The notes beneath the pieces are model-generated. The model ran no database searches. It had not been told where the DNA came from and worked only from the letters and a program-made list of their open reading frames with translations. 64,000 bases of DNA from assembly GCF_001792815.1 (NCBI RefSeq), contig NZ_CP017674.1:372001-436000 (forward strand), given 5' to 3'. A program made the translations under genes and the position numbers. Below, piece by piece: positions 28,439 to 36,793 of this stretch. The first letter of the stretch is position 1. Every line of letters starts with the position of its first letter. Origin of the DNA: Microbacterium sp. BH-3-3-3. GTDB lineage: Bacteria; Actinomycetota; Actinomycetes; Actinomycetales; Microbacteriaceae.

Positions 28439-29272
28439 ATGCCGATGACAAGAGCGAACGGGAAGCCGCCGGCCGACGCCGGCGAGGCGCGCGACGAGCC
28501 CTCCGCCCGCGCCGACGAAGCGCGCGACGAGCCCTCGGCCGACGTCGGCGAAGCGCGCCCGGGCACCGCGCGCGACCGCGCCAAGGCCGATCGCCGAGCG
28601 GCGCTGCTCGCGGCCGCCGCCCGTCTCTTCGCCGAGCGCGGCTTCGACGGCGTGACCCTCGAAGACATCGGCGCCGCCGTCGGGGTCAGCGGCCCCGCGG
28701 TGTACCGCCACGTCTCCGGCAAGCAGGCGCTGCTCGGTGCGATCCTCGTGGACGTCAGCGAGCGGCTCCTCCACGGCGGGCGTGCCGTCACCGCGGCGGT
28801 GTCGGACCCCGCGACCCCGAGCACAACGGCGGAGACCCCTCACGACACATCGGGCGACGGCTCCCTCGACCGGCGTGTCGCCGAGGATCCCCGCAGCCGT
28901 GCACGCTCGGCATCCGGGGACTCCCCGTCCGAGCGGAATCCGGGCGCACCGCTGCTCCGCGCCCTCGTCGACTTCCACGTCGCGTTCGCGCTCGCCGAGG
29001 CCGACGTGATCCGCGTGCAGGACCGCGACCTCGACCGCCTCTCACCCGCCGACCGCCGTACGGTCCGCGACCTGCAGAACGCGTACGTCTCGGTGTGGAC
29101 CGCGGCTCTCGCCGACGCGGACCCGGATGCCGAGACCCCCGCCGAACGTCGCGTCCGCGCCCTGGCCTGCTTCGGTCTGATCAACTCGACCCCGCACAGC
29201 GTGCGCGGGGTGGCGGCCGCTCGCGTGCGCCCCACGCTGACGCGCATGGCCCTCGCGGCGTTGACGGCCTGA
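28439..29272 (+). CDS. TetR-family transcriptional regulator
   Basis: 277 residues, longer than the usual 190-220. The HTH lies at about 48-95 (LFAERGFDGVTLEDIGAAVGVSGPAVYRHVSGK) after a 40-residue acidic extension made of an 11-residue duplication (EARDEPSA twice, 33-bp DNA period). A second unstructured insert of about 40 residues sits between the DNA-binding and ligand domains. Divergent from accD1, so it probably represses branched acyl-CoA catabolism and is released by an acyl-CoA. The gene's last codons LAALTA-stop seed a 27-bp tandem repeat. An ATG two codons in is also possible. Confidence 0.88.
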   Translation: MPMTRANGKPPADAGEARDEPSARADEARDEPSADVGEARPGTARDRAKADRRAALLAAAARLFAERGFDGVTLEDIGAAVGVSGPAVYRHVSGKQALLGAILVDVSERLLHGGRAVTAAVSDPATPSTTAETPHDTSGDGSLDRRVAEDPRSRARSASGDSPSERNPGAPLLRALVDFHVAFALAEADVIRVQDRDLDRLSPADRRTVRDLQNAYVSVWTAALADADPDAETPAERRVRALACFGLINSTPHSVRGVAAARVRPTLTRMALAALTA

Positions 29273-29332
29273 CGCCCGCTCGCGGCGTTGACGGCCTGAC
29301 GCGCCCTCGCGGCGTTGGCGACCTGGCGCGCC
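29252..29332 (+). repeat. 27-bp tandem triplication over the tetR stop codon
   Basis: Units at 29252, 29279 and 29306 start CTCGCGGCGTTGACGGCCTG. Unit 1 is the coding 3' end with its TGA; unit 2 repeats it including the TGA; unit 3 has three substitutions. Confidence 0.92.
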
Positions 29333-29390
29333 CTCGCGCGGTGCCGCGCGTCGCCCCGCGCCTCGTCACCCGCCCGCCGCCTCCACCCTG

Positions 29391-29450
29391 TTGAGTGTCC
29401 AAGACACGCCGCACGCCGGAGCCCTCACACGGCATGTCCTGGACACTCAA
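29391..29450. repeat. Nested palindromic element, copy 3
   Basis: Ends TTGAGTGTCC and GGACACTCAA are perfect inverted repeats; inner arms AAGACACGCCG and CGGCATGTCCT continue the stem. 60 bp. Confidence 0.9.
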
Positions 29451-29504
29451 CGCGTGTCACGACGCCGCCCGGCGTCGAACCCGCCTCATTCGCCCCGCCC
29501 CCTG

Positions 29505-29564
29505 TCGAGTGTCCAAGACACGCCGCACGCCGGAGCCCACTCGCGGCATGTCCTGGACACTCAA
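29505..29564. repeat. Nested palindromic element, copy 4
   Basis: 60 bp, 114 bp from copy 3 and almost identical (TCGAGTGTCC ... GGACACTCAA, loop ACGCCGGAGCCC shared). Confidence 0.9.
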
Positions 29565-29670
29565 CCTGTGTCACGACGCCACTCGGCGTCGAACCCTGCG
29601 CCGCCTGCCCGGGTCACTCGACCCGCCTCACGACGCCGCACGGCCGCGAATCCGAACCACACCCGCGCAC

Positions 29671-29726
29671 GAGTGTCCAGGACACGCCGCAGGCCGGAGC
29701 CCCTCCCCGGCGTGTCCTGGACACTC
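29671..29726. repeat. Nested palindromic element, copy 5
   Basis: Perfect 18-bp arms GAGTGTCCAGGACACGCC (29671-29688) and GGCGTGTCCTGGACACTC (29709-29726). Within each arm GTGTCC and GGACAC are themselves complementary around one base. It ends 33 bp before the bkdC stop. Confidence 0.92.
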
Positions 29727-29759
29727 GACGCGCCCGCCACCCCAGCGCTCAGCTCGGGC

Positions 29760-31163
29760 TCACCGCAGCAGCATCGCCCTCCCGGGTTCGCGCAGCACGC
29801 CGGCGACGTCGGTGAGGAACCGGGCCGCCTCGGCGCCGTCGACGAGACGGTGGTCGAACGACAGGCTGAGCGTCAGCACGTCGCGCAGCGCGATCTCGCC
29901 GTGGTGCTCCCACGGCGTGCGGCGAACGGCCCCGACGGCGAGGATGCCGGCCTCCCCCGGGTTGAGGATCGGGGTGCCGGCATCCACGCCGAACACGCCC
30001 ACGTTGGTGATCGAGAACGTGCCTCCCGTCATCGCCGCCGGCGAGGTGCGCCCGGCCCGCGCGGTGGCGGCGAGTTCCGCGATCGCGTCGGCGAGGTCGA
30101 CGAGGTCGAGGCCGTCGGCATCCGGGATCACCGGCACCACCAGCCCGCGCTCGGTCGCCGCGGCGATGCCGAGGCCGACGTAGTGGTGCTCGACGATCTC
30201 ACCCGCCGCCTCGTCCCATCGCGCGTTCAGCGCCGGCGTACGCCCGAGGGCGAGGCACACGGCCTTCGCGACGATCGCGAGCACTCCGATGCGGTGACCG
30301 TCGAGGGCGCGATCGTGCTTCAGGGATGCCAGCAACTCGGTCGTCGCGGTGACGTCGACCGTGAGGAAGGTCGTCGCGTGCGGTGCGGTGAAGGCGCTGC
30401 GCACCATCGCCGCGGCGGTGTGCTTGCGCACTCCGCGGATCGGCGTGCGGGTCTCGCGCGCGCCGGGAGACGAGGCCGGGGGGACCGTCGACGTGGGAGT
30501 GGAGGCGAGGGAGGAGTCCGCGCGCGCGGCGTACTCCTCGACGTGCGTGCGCGTGACCGCTTCACCGGGGTGGGCGGCGGCGACGAGCACGAGATCGACG
30601 CCCAGGTCTTTCGCGAGCTTGCGCACGGGCGGTGTCGAGCGCGGACGCTCCATCGGCAGATCGATGGGGCCCGTGCGCAGCACGTCGTGCGGGGCGGCTT
30701 CGCGCACCGCGGTGTCGACGGCGGCGTCGGCGTCGAGGGTCGCGGTGACGCCGCGCGCTCGCCGCCGGGGGCGACCGCCCGACGACGGAGCCGCGCCGTA
30801 GCCCACCAGGTTCGGGGTCGCGCGGGCGGCGATGTCGTCGGCGGGAGCCTCGACGGGCGCCTCGACGACGGTCTCGACGGCCCGTCCCGCAGCGGCCGCG
30901 GGGGCGTCGGGCTCATCGTCGGCCCCCGTCACGGCGAAGGACACCAGCGGCGCCCCCACGGCCACGACGTCGCCGGCGGCGGCGTGCAGTCCCTGCACGG
31001 TGCCCGCGTACGGCGAGGGGATCTCGACGATGGCCTTCGCCGTCTCGACCTCGGCGATGGTCTGGTTGAGGGTGACGTCGTCGCCCTCCGCCACGTGCCA
31101 CTGCACGATCTCGGCCTCGGGCAGTCCCTCACCGAGGTCGGGCAGCAGGAACTCGGCGATCAT
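29760..31163 (-). CDS. bkdC: Branched-chain 2-oxoacid dehydrogenase E2 (lipoamide acyltransferase)
   Basis: 467-residue E2 core. One lipoyl domain (about 1-75) with the lipoylated lysine in EVETAKAIVE; a flexible Ala/Pro linker; a peripheral-subunit-binding domain (about 170-210, PPVRKLAKDLGVDL); and the acyltransferase domain with catalytic LSFDHRLVDGA (about 440). Accepts the acyl group from BkdAB and passes it to CoA. The ATG overlaps the bkdB stop (ATGA). No E3 gene is adjacent, so a lipoamide dehydrogenase from elsewhere must serve. Confidence 0.93.
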   Translation of the reverse strand: MIAEFLLPDLGEGLPEAEIVQWHVAEGDDVTLNQTIAEVETAKAIVEIPSPYAGTVQGLHAAAGDVVAVGAPLVSFAVTGADDEPDAPAAAAGRAVETVVEAPVEAPADDIAARATPNLVGYGAAPSSGGRPRRRARGVTATLDADAAVDTAVREAAPHDVLRTGPIDLPMERPRSTPPVRKLAKDLGVDLVLVAAAHPGEAVTRTHVEEYAARADSSLASTPTSTVPPASSPGARETRTPIRGVRKHTAAAMVRSAFTAPHATTFLTVDVTATTELLASLKHDRALDGHRIGVLAIVAKAVCLALGRTPALNARWDEAAGEIVEHHYVGLGIAAATERGLVVPVIPDADGLDLVDLADAIAELAATARAGRTSPAAMTGGTFSITNVGVFGVDAGTPILNPGEAGILAVGAVRRTPWEHHGEIALRDVLTLSLSFDHRLVDGAEAARFLTDVAGVLREPGRAMLLR

Positions 31164-32206
31164 CGGACACCCCCGTCGATGCGGACTCCGGCGGGGGTCG
31201 CGGCAGCTGTGACCGCACCCGCTCCGCGATCGAGCACCCGGTCCACCGCGTGCAGGATGCGATCCAGGTCGGGCACGTGGTGCTTCTCGAGCTTCGACGG
31301 CGGGTAGGGGATGTCGTGGCCCGTGACCCGCATCGGCGGCGCCTCGAGGTACTCGAAGCACTGCTCGGTGATGCTCGCCACCAGCTCCGCGCCGAGACCT
31401 GCCTCGCGGGCGGCTTCGTGGGTGACGACGACCCGGCCGGTCTTGCGCACCGACGCCGCGATCGTGTTCAGATCGAGGGGCGACAGGGAACGCAGGTCGA
31501 CGACCTCGAGCGAGATCCCCTCGTCTTCCGCGGCGAGCGCGGCATCGAGTGCCGTCCGCACCTGCGCGCCGTAGGTGACGATCGTCGCGTCGGTGCCCTC
31601 GCGGGCGATGCGGGCGAGGTGCATGGGCGGGGCGTCCGAGAGGTCGGCGTCCAGGTCGACCTCGCCCTTGGAGTGGTAGAGGCGCTTGGGTTCGAAGAAG
31701 ATGACCGGATCATCGGATGCCACGGCCTGCTGCAGCATCACGTAGGCGTCCTGCGGGTTGCTGGCGGCCACGACGCGAAGCCCCGCGGTGTGCACGAAGT
31801 ACGCCTCGGGAGACTCGGAGTGGTGCTCGGCGGCGCCCACGCCGCCTGCCCACGGGATGCGGATGACGAGCGGCATCCGGATCCGCCCGTTGCTGCGGTA
31901 GTGCAGCTTGGCGACCTGGCAGACGATCTGGTCGAACGCGGGGTAGACGAAACCGTCGAACTGGATCTCGACGACGGGCCGGTAGCCGCGTAGGGCGAGT
32001 CCGACGGCGGTACCGACGATGCCCGCTTCGGCCAGCGGGGTGTCGACGACGCGCTGCGCGCCGAAACGCTTCTGCAGGCCGTCGGTCACGCGGAAGACCC
32101 CGCCGAGCTTGCCGATGTCCTCGCCCATGAGCAGCACCTTGTCATCGCTCTCGAGAGCTTCGGACAGGCCGGCGTTGATGGCGGCACCGAGGGTGAGGGC
32201 GGTCAT
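31160..32206 (-). CDS. bkdB: Branched-chain 2-oxoacid dehydrogenase E1 beta
   Basis: 348-residue transketolase-like beta chain of the thiamine-diphosphate E1. It shows MGEDIGKLGGVFRVT (about 27-41), TPLAEAGIVGTAVGLA (about 57, cofactor Glu) and the C-domain VVDLRSLSPLD. Forms the alpha2-beta2 E1 with BkdA. ATGA overlap at both ends with bkdA and bkdC shows tight coupling. Confidence 0.93.
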   Translation of the reverse strand: MTALTLGAAINAGLSEALESDDKVLLMGEDIGKLGGVFRVTDGLQKRFGAQRVVDTPLAEAGIVGTAVGLALRGYRPVVEIQFDGFVYPAFDQIVCQVAKLHYRSNGRIRMPLVIRIPWAGGVGAAEHHSESPEAYFVHTAGLRVVAASNPQDAYVMLQQAVASDDPVIFFEPKRLYHSKGEVDLDADLSDAPPMHLARIAREGTDATIVTYGAQVRTALDAALAAEDEGISLEVVDLRSLSPLDLNTIAASVRKTGRVVVTHEAAREAGLGAELVASITEQCFEYLEAPPMRVTGHDIPYPPSKLEKHHVPDLDRILHAVDRVLDRGAGAVTAAATPAGVRIDGGVR

Positions 32207-33330
32207 CGCGACACCTCGAATCCGGCGAGGTACTGCGCGTAGTCGGCCTTCTGTTGCGCGAGCCCCGCGTGCGGCTCGGCGTAGACGTGGTCGAAGATCG
32301 TCTCGGGTGCCCGGGTGGTGGCTCCGATGCACGCGGCGCGCACCTCGGCGGCGAGGGCGTCGGCGGCACGGGCGACCTCGGCGAGGCCGCCGTCGTCGAG
32401 CATCCCCTCGGCGCGCAGGTACGCCTCGAGCCGGGCGATAGGGTCGCGCTCCGCCCAAGCCTCGACCTCGCCCGGTTCCCGGTACCGGGTGGGGTCGTCG
32501 CTGGTGGTGTGCGGGCCCATGCGGTAGGTCACGGCTTCGATGAACGAGGGTCCCTCCCCGCGGCGCGCGCGGTCGAGCGCCCACCGCATCGCCGCGACGC
32601 AGGCGAGCGCGTCGTTGCCGTCGATCCGCAGGCTCGGGATGCCGAACCCCGGCGCCCGGCCCGCGAGGGGGAACTCGGACTGCACGGTGACGGGCTCGGA
32701 GATCGCCCATTGGTTGTTCGAGCAGACGAACACCACGGGGGCGCGGAACGACGAGGCGAACACCATGGCCTCGTTCACGTCGCCCTGGCTCGTGGCCCCG
32801 TCGCCGTAATACGCGACGGCGACGTCGGTGGAGCCGTCGCGCTGCGCACCCATCGCCCACCCGGTCGCGTGCAGCGACTGGGCTCCGATGATGATCTGGG
32901 GCGGGGCGGCGTTGATGGTCGTGTGGTCGTAGGCCGAGTGCTCCTCGCCGCGCCAGGCGAGCACGTAGTCGGCGGGCTGGGCGCCGCGGCCGAGGAGCAC
33001 ACCGTGCTCGCGGTAGCTCGGGAAGACGAAGTCGCCCGGGGCGAGAGCGTGCGCGGTTCCGACCTGCGTGGCCTCCTGTCCGCGACACGGGGCCCAGAGC
33101 GCCAGCTGCCCCTGGCGTTGCAGGGCGACGCCCTCGGCATCGAGGCGGCGGGTGAGGACCATGTCGCGGTGGAGGGCCCGCAGCTCGTGCGGAGACAGGT
33201 CGCTCACCCAGGGATCGAGCGTCGGCTCGGCGACGCGGGTCCCATCCGATTCCAGGAGCCGCAGGGCGTCCTCATCGTCGTGGTGGCGCGCTCTTCCGAT
33301 CGAAGAATCCTGCGTCTGGGTGTACGTCAT
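32203..33330 (-). CDS. bkdA: Branched-chain 2-oxoacid dehydrogenase E1 alpha
   Basis: 375-residue E1 alpha chain. The thiamine-diphosphate motif is GDGATSQGDVNEA with the closing NNQWA (about 200-235); the phosphorylation-loop region is YRMGPHTTSDDPTRYR. First gene of bkdABC. Start at 33330 is taken because GGAGGG lies at the right distance; an ATG two codons upstream abuts the site. Divergent from an Lrp-family regulator, as is usual for bkd operons. Confidence 0.92.
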   Translation of the reverse strand: MTYTQTQDSSIGRARHHDDEDALRLLESDGTRVAEPTLDPWVSDLSPHELRALHRDMVLTRRLDAEGVALQRQGQLALWAPCRGQEATQVGTAHALAPGDFVFPSYREHGVLLGRGAQPADYVLAWRGEEHSAYDHTTINAAPPQIIIGAQSLHATGWAMGAQRDGSTDVAVAYYGDGATSQGDVNEAMVFASSFRAPVVFVCSNNQWAISEPVTVQSEFPLAGRAPGFGIPSLRIDGNDALACVAAMRWALDRARRGEGPSFIEAVTYRMGPHTTSDDPTRYREPGEVEAWAERDPIARLEAYLRAEGMLDDGGLAEVARAADALAAEVRAACIGATTRAPETIFDHVYAEPHAGLAQQKADYAQYLAGFEVSR

Positions 33331-33469
33331 CGTCATCCCTCCAGGTGCGGCCAGGCCCCTCGTGGGAGCGTCGGCGGTCCGGGTGCCGGCAGCGTCGCCG
33401 ACGAGGCCGACCGTACGCGCGGAATGCACCCCGCTCAAGACCTCGCCGTCATATTGAGCACACTGCCCA

Positions 33470-33497
33470 TTGCGAACGGTCGCGCCGCTGCTAATGT
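33470..33497 (+). promoter_or_regulatory. Lrp-gene promoter (-35 TTGCGA, -10 TAATGT)
   Basis: TTGCGA (33470-33475) and TAATGT (33492-33497) with a 16-bp spacer; the -10 ends eight bases before the ATG, so the transcript is leaderless or nearly so. Confidence 0.6.
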
Positions 33498-33505
33498 TTC
33501 GCAGC

Positions 33506-33979
33506 ATGAGCAAGCTCGACGCGGTCGACCTCGACCTCCTCCGCGCCCTCGCCGCCGATCCGCGGGCCACCGTCGTGGCACTCGCCGAGAAGCTCGGCCT
33601 CTCGCGCAACACCGTGCAGGCGCGCATGAGCCGCCTCGAACGCGGCGGGGTGTTCCTGTCGTACGAGCGCACGCTGTCGGCCGAGGCCCTGGGCTTCCCG
33701 ATCGAGGCGTTCCTGCAGGTGACCGTGCGCCAGGCCGAGTTGCCGGCGATCCGCGCGGAGCTCGCGAAGGTGCCCGAGGTGCTGCAGGCTCACGGCCTCA
33801 GCGGCCAGGTCGACCTTCTCGTGCGCGTCGCCTGCCGCGACACGCAGCACCTCTTCGACACCGACGCGCGCATCCTCGCGATCGAGGGCGTCGAGCGCAC
33901 CGAGACCTCGCTCGTGATGGGCGAGGTCATCGGCTACCGCGTGGGTCCGCTCATGCAGCTGGCGCGCGAGGACATCTAG
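33506..33979 (+). CDS. Lrp/AsnC-family transcriptional regulator
   Basis: 157 residues: an N-terminal winged HTH (about 5-55, LDLLRALAADPRATVVALAEKLGLSRNTVQAR) and an RAM/AsnC ligand domain (about 70-150). Divergent from bkdABC, so it probably controls branched-chain oxoacid oxidation in response to an amino acid or oxoacid. An in-frame ATG at 33494 lies inside the -10 hexamer and is unlikely. Confidence 0.92.
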   Translation: MSKLDAVDLDLLRALAADPRATVVALAEKLGLSRNTVQARMSRLERGGVFLSYERTLSAEALGFPIEAFLQVTVRQAELPAIRAELAKVPEVLQAHGLSGQVDLLVRVACRDTQHLFDTDARILAIEGVERTETSLVMGEVIGYRVGPLMQLAREDI

Positions 33980-34037
33980 GTCGGGGGCGGGCGGGTCAGG
34001 CTGCGCTCACGCACCGGCCCCACACCGCCGCACCGCC

Positions 34038-35030
34038 CTACGGCGACGGCACCACCGGGATGCTCGCCGTCTCGGCGCTCCGCTCGGCCGGACTCGCGGC
34101 ATCCAATCGCACGAGCACGACCCCGACCAGGATCAACGCTCCGCCGACGAACTGGATCGGGGCGGGCGTCTCACCGAGCAGCAGCCACGCGAAGCCCAGG
34201 GCGAAGAGCACCTCGCTGAGCCCGACGAACGACGCCAGCCTCGACCCGATGAGCGGCACCGCGATCACCCCGAGCGCGTACCCCACGGTCGTGGCGACCG
34301 CGCCGACCCACAGCAGGGGCAGGATGCCGGGGAGCTCCAGCCCCGCCAGCGTCACCGTGATCGAGGGCGCGGCGAACGGCAGCACCCCGGTGCCGACGAG
34401 CACGCCCATGAGCAGCGTGCCGGTGAGCAGGCCGCCCGCGGCGAGGGCGAGCGGGGGGAGGTCGTCGCCCGCGCGTCCGGCGATGACGAAGTACGCCGCC
34501 GCGCAGACGGCCGCGCACAGCGCGAAGATCGTGCCGAGCAGGTCGAACCGGGCTCCGCTGATGTCGACGACGAGCACGAGGCCGGCCATCGCGACGACCG
34601 AGCCGATCAGTACCGCTCTCGACGGCGCACGGCGCGTGCGTACCCAGACGGCGATGACGATCAGCACGGGGGCGATGTACTGGATGAGCAGCGCCACGGC
34701 GACGGGCATGCGCTGCATGGCGGCGAAGTAGAACAGCTGGCACCCGGCGACGGCGGTGAGACCGAACGAGACGATCAGCAAACCGTGACGGCGTAGGAAC
34801 CCGCGCTGCCGTCGGATCGCGAGCAGGAGCGCCGGCGAGAGCAGCAGGGCGGCGACGCCCATGCGCACGAGCAGCACCGCGCCGAGCGACCACCCGCCGT
34901 CGAGCAGCGGTTTGACGAACGGGCCGCTGGAGGAGAAGGCGAGGGCCGAGGCGACCGCGATCGCGAGGCCGGTGACGGCGCTGGATCCGCGATGCGTGGG
35001 GCGCGGGAGGGTGACGGACGACGTGGTCAT
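34038..35030 (-). CDS. EamA/DMT-family permease
   Basis: 330-residue drug/metabolite transporter-type protein with two EamA repeats (about 20-160 and 170-305) and about ten membrane helices; charged residues are confined to loops and the C-terminal tail. Substrate unknown; relatives export amino acids or small metabolites. Divergent from a CGNR regulator over a motif-rich 72-bp gap. Convergent with the Lrp gene, no clear terminator. Confidence 0.88.
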   Translation of the reverse strand: MTTSSVTLPRPTHRGSSAVTGLAIAVASALAFSSSGPFVKPLLDGGWSLGAVLLVRMGVAALLLSPALLLAIRRQRGFLRRHGLLIVSFGLTAVAGCQLFYFAAMQRMPVAVALLIQYIAPVLIVIAVWVRTRRAPSRAVLIGSVVAMAGLVLVVDISGARFDLLGTIFALCAAVCAAAYFVIAGRAGDDLPPLALAAGGLLTGTLLMGVLVGTGVLPFAAPSITVTLAGLELPGILPLLWVGAVATTVGYALGVIAVPLIGSRLASFVGLSEVLFALGFAWLLLGETPAPIQFVGGALILVGVVLVRLDAASPAERSAETASIPVVPSP

Positions 35031-35040
35031 GCGATGCCTG

Positions 35041-35100
35041 CTGTCAGGAGTGAAGAAGGTTTACACTCGTGACAGTACGACCTCGATATGTCAGGAGTCA
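35041..35100. promoter_or_regulatory. Three TGTCAGGAGT-type half sites in the eamA/CGNR divergent gap
   Basis: CTGTCAGGAGTGAA (35041-35054) faces the imperfect inverted copy TTACACTCGTGACAG (35061-35075), and TGTCAGGAGTCA recurs at 35089-35100, where it also supplies the AGGAG ribosome site of the CGNR gene. Likely operator. Confidence 0.6.
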
Positions 35101-35102
35101 AC

Positions 35103-35663
35103 ATGATCTTCATTCGTGACACGGAGCTCGTGCTGCGCGCCGCCGTGGAACTCGTCAACACCCTGCCGCAGACCGACACCAGCGGTGCCGACACGCTCAC
35201 CGACGTGTCCGACCTCGAGGCCTTCATCGAGCGGCACGGGTACACCGGATCCCGCACCCGCGACGCGGGCGAGCTCGCCGCCGTCCGCGGCATCCGGGGA
35301 CGCCTGCTGCCCCTCTGGAGCGTCGACCGCGACGGAGCGGTGCCCCTCGTGAACGCGATGCTCGCCGACGGCCGTGCCCTTCCTCAGCTCGTTCGGCACG
35401 ACGGGCTCGATTGGCACATCCACGCGAGCGACCCGGCCGATCCGCTGGCCACGCGCATCCTCGTCGAGACGGCGCTCGCGTTCGTCGATGTGATCCGCGC
35501 GGATGAGTACGGGCGCGTGCGGGTGTGCGACGCCGACGACTGCAACGGCGTGTACGTCGACTTCTCGAAGAACGGATCGAAGCGCTATTGCGACGCGGGC
35601 AACTGCGGCAACCGCATGAACGTCAACGCGTACCGCAAGCGCAAGGCCGACGCGCCGGTCTGA
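35103..35663 (+). CDS. CGNR zinc-finger transcriptional regulator (DUF1470/ABATE domain)
   Basis: 186 residues with an N-terminal ABATE ligand-type domain and a C-terminal CGNR zinc finger: CDADDCNGVYVDFSKN and YCDAGNCGNRMNVNAYRKRK supply the four Cys and the CGNR motif (about 142-180). Such proteins are usually stress-linked regulators of neighbouring transporters; here the divergent EamA permease is the obvious target. ATG at 35103 follows AGGAG by five bases; the ATG at 35088 is upstream of the site. The 3' end seeds a 62-bp duplication. Confidence 0.9.
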   Translation: MIFIRDTELVLRAAVELVNTLPQTDTSGADTLTDVSDLEAFIERHGYTGSRTRDAGELAAVRGIRGRLLPLWSVDRDGAVPLVNAMLADGRALPQLVRHDGLDWHIHASDPADPLATRILVETALAFVDVIRADEYGRVRVCDADDCNGVYVDFSKNGSKRYCDAGNCGNRMNVNAYRKRKADAPV

Positions 35664-35768
35664 CACACCGCGCGGCCCCGTCGACGAGATGCCCACCGAC
35701 GCGCAGGGCCGACCCGCCGGCCTGACACCGCGCGCGGCCCCGTCGACAAAGTGCCCGCCGGACCGCGA
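35645..35768 (+). repeat. 62-bp tandem duplication over the CGNR-gene stop codon
   Basis: GGCCGACGCGCCGGTCTGAC at 35645 recurs as GGCCGACCCGCCGGCCTGAC at 35707; the shared GCGCGGCCCCGTCGAC block follows in both. Copy 1 holds the real TGA, copy 2 keeps TGA at the same place. Confidence 0.88.
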
Positions 35769-35779
35769 CACCTCTGCGC

Positions 35780-36652
35780 CTAGGCGAGGAACTCCCGAAT
35801 CGCGGATGCCGCCGCCCGGGGCGTCTCGTAGTGGATGAGGTGCCCGACCTCGGGGATCTCGACCAGCTCGGCGTTCGGGAAGAGCGTCGCGAGGTGCCGC
35901 TCGGCCTCGATCGGCGTGATGTCGTCCTTCTCGGCGGCGATGAGCAGAGTCGGCTGGGCGATGCGCGGCGCGAAGGCGCGCACGTCGTGCGACACGCTCG
36001 TCACGAACGCCTCGTGCAGCACGTCGCGGTCGGCGAACCGCGAGAAGTACTCGTCGTGCTGCTCGTGCACGAAGCGGCGCAGCGCGGGGTCGCGCGTCTT
36101 CGCCATGGCGTTGCTCATCACGCGCACGATGATCCCGTTGCGCAGCAGCCCCTCGCCCACCGGGCGCGGCAGCTTCGCCCCGGCGAGGTAGTAGAAGACG
36201 GCGAGACGCGTGAGGATCCCCCGCGGCCCCTCGAGCGCGGGCGCCCCGATCGGGTTCACCAGGATCAGTTTCGGGGTGGAGAGCCCACCGGCGACCGCGG
36301 CCGACGCCACGATGGATCCGAACGAGTGGCCGAGCACGACGGCATCCGGAGCGACGGATTCGACGAACTGCCGCAGCCACTCGGCGTACGTGTCGAGGTC
36401 GTGCGCGTGCCCGACGAGAGGGGCGGTCTCACCGAAGCCGGGGAGATCGGGCGAGATGACCCGGATGCCGGGAAGATGCGCCACGACCGGATCGAGCCCG
36501 TGATGCTCGCCGCGGAACCCGTGCACCGCCACGATCGTCGTCGTCGCGGTGTCGTCGCCGTAGACCCAGTACGCCGTGGTTCCACCGAGCAGGGCGACCT
36601 CGCGCCGCACGACGGGGATCTCGGCGAGCTGCGCGGCATAGGGGTTCGGCAT
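35780..36652 (-). CDS. Alpha/beta-hydrolase
   Basis: 290-residue alpha/beta-hydrolase. Nucleophile elbow VLGHSFGSIVAS (Ser about 107), oxyanion region VAVHGFRGEHHG (about 39-50), and the catalytic His in EVGHLIHYETP (about 270). A lid of about 60 residues follows strand 6. Substrate not assignable. TAGACT (36664-36659) ends six bases before the ATG, so leaderless. Confidence 0.9.
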   Translation of the reverse strand: MPNPYAAQLAEIPVVRREVALLGGTTAYWVYGDDTATTTIVAVHGFRGEHHGLDPVVAHLPGIRVISPDLPGFGETAPLVGHAHDLDTYAEWLRQFVESVAPDAVVLGHSFGSIVASAAVAGGLSTPKLILVNPIGAPALEGPRGILTRLAVFYYLAGAKLPRPVGEGLLRNGIIVRVMSNAMAKTRDPALRRFVHEQHDEYFSRFADRDVLHEAFVTSVSHDVRAFAPRIAQPTLLIAAEKDDITPIEAERHLATLFPNAELVEIPEVGHLIHYETPRAAASAIREFLA

Positions 36653-36781
36653 CCGTGAAGTCTACGAGCAGGGTCCGACATCGCCGTGCCGGGCGGAGCG
36701 GGCTCGGGCGCCGGACCCCGTGACCCCGGCCTCTTCGCTTTCGGGCCTGCGCGCCTCGGCGGCCATGTCGGAGCCCCGCTC

Positions 36782-36787
36782 TACCGT
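36782..36787 (+). promoter_or_regulatory. -10 hexamer for a leaderless exonuclease mRNA
   Basis: TACCGT ends six bases before the ATG at 36794, with only GGGCGC between. Confidence 0.55.
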
Positions 36788-36793
36788 GGGCGC

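Larger units (their letters stand above)
29333..29759. other. Intergenic gap between tetR and bkdC with three palindromic elements
   Basis: Convergent gap. Apart from the three nested palindromes, the spacers repeat: CACGACGCCGCCCGGCGTCG follows copy 3 and a near copy follows copy 4, giving a 114-bp tandem period from 29391 to about 29620. No gene seen. Confidence 0.75.
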
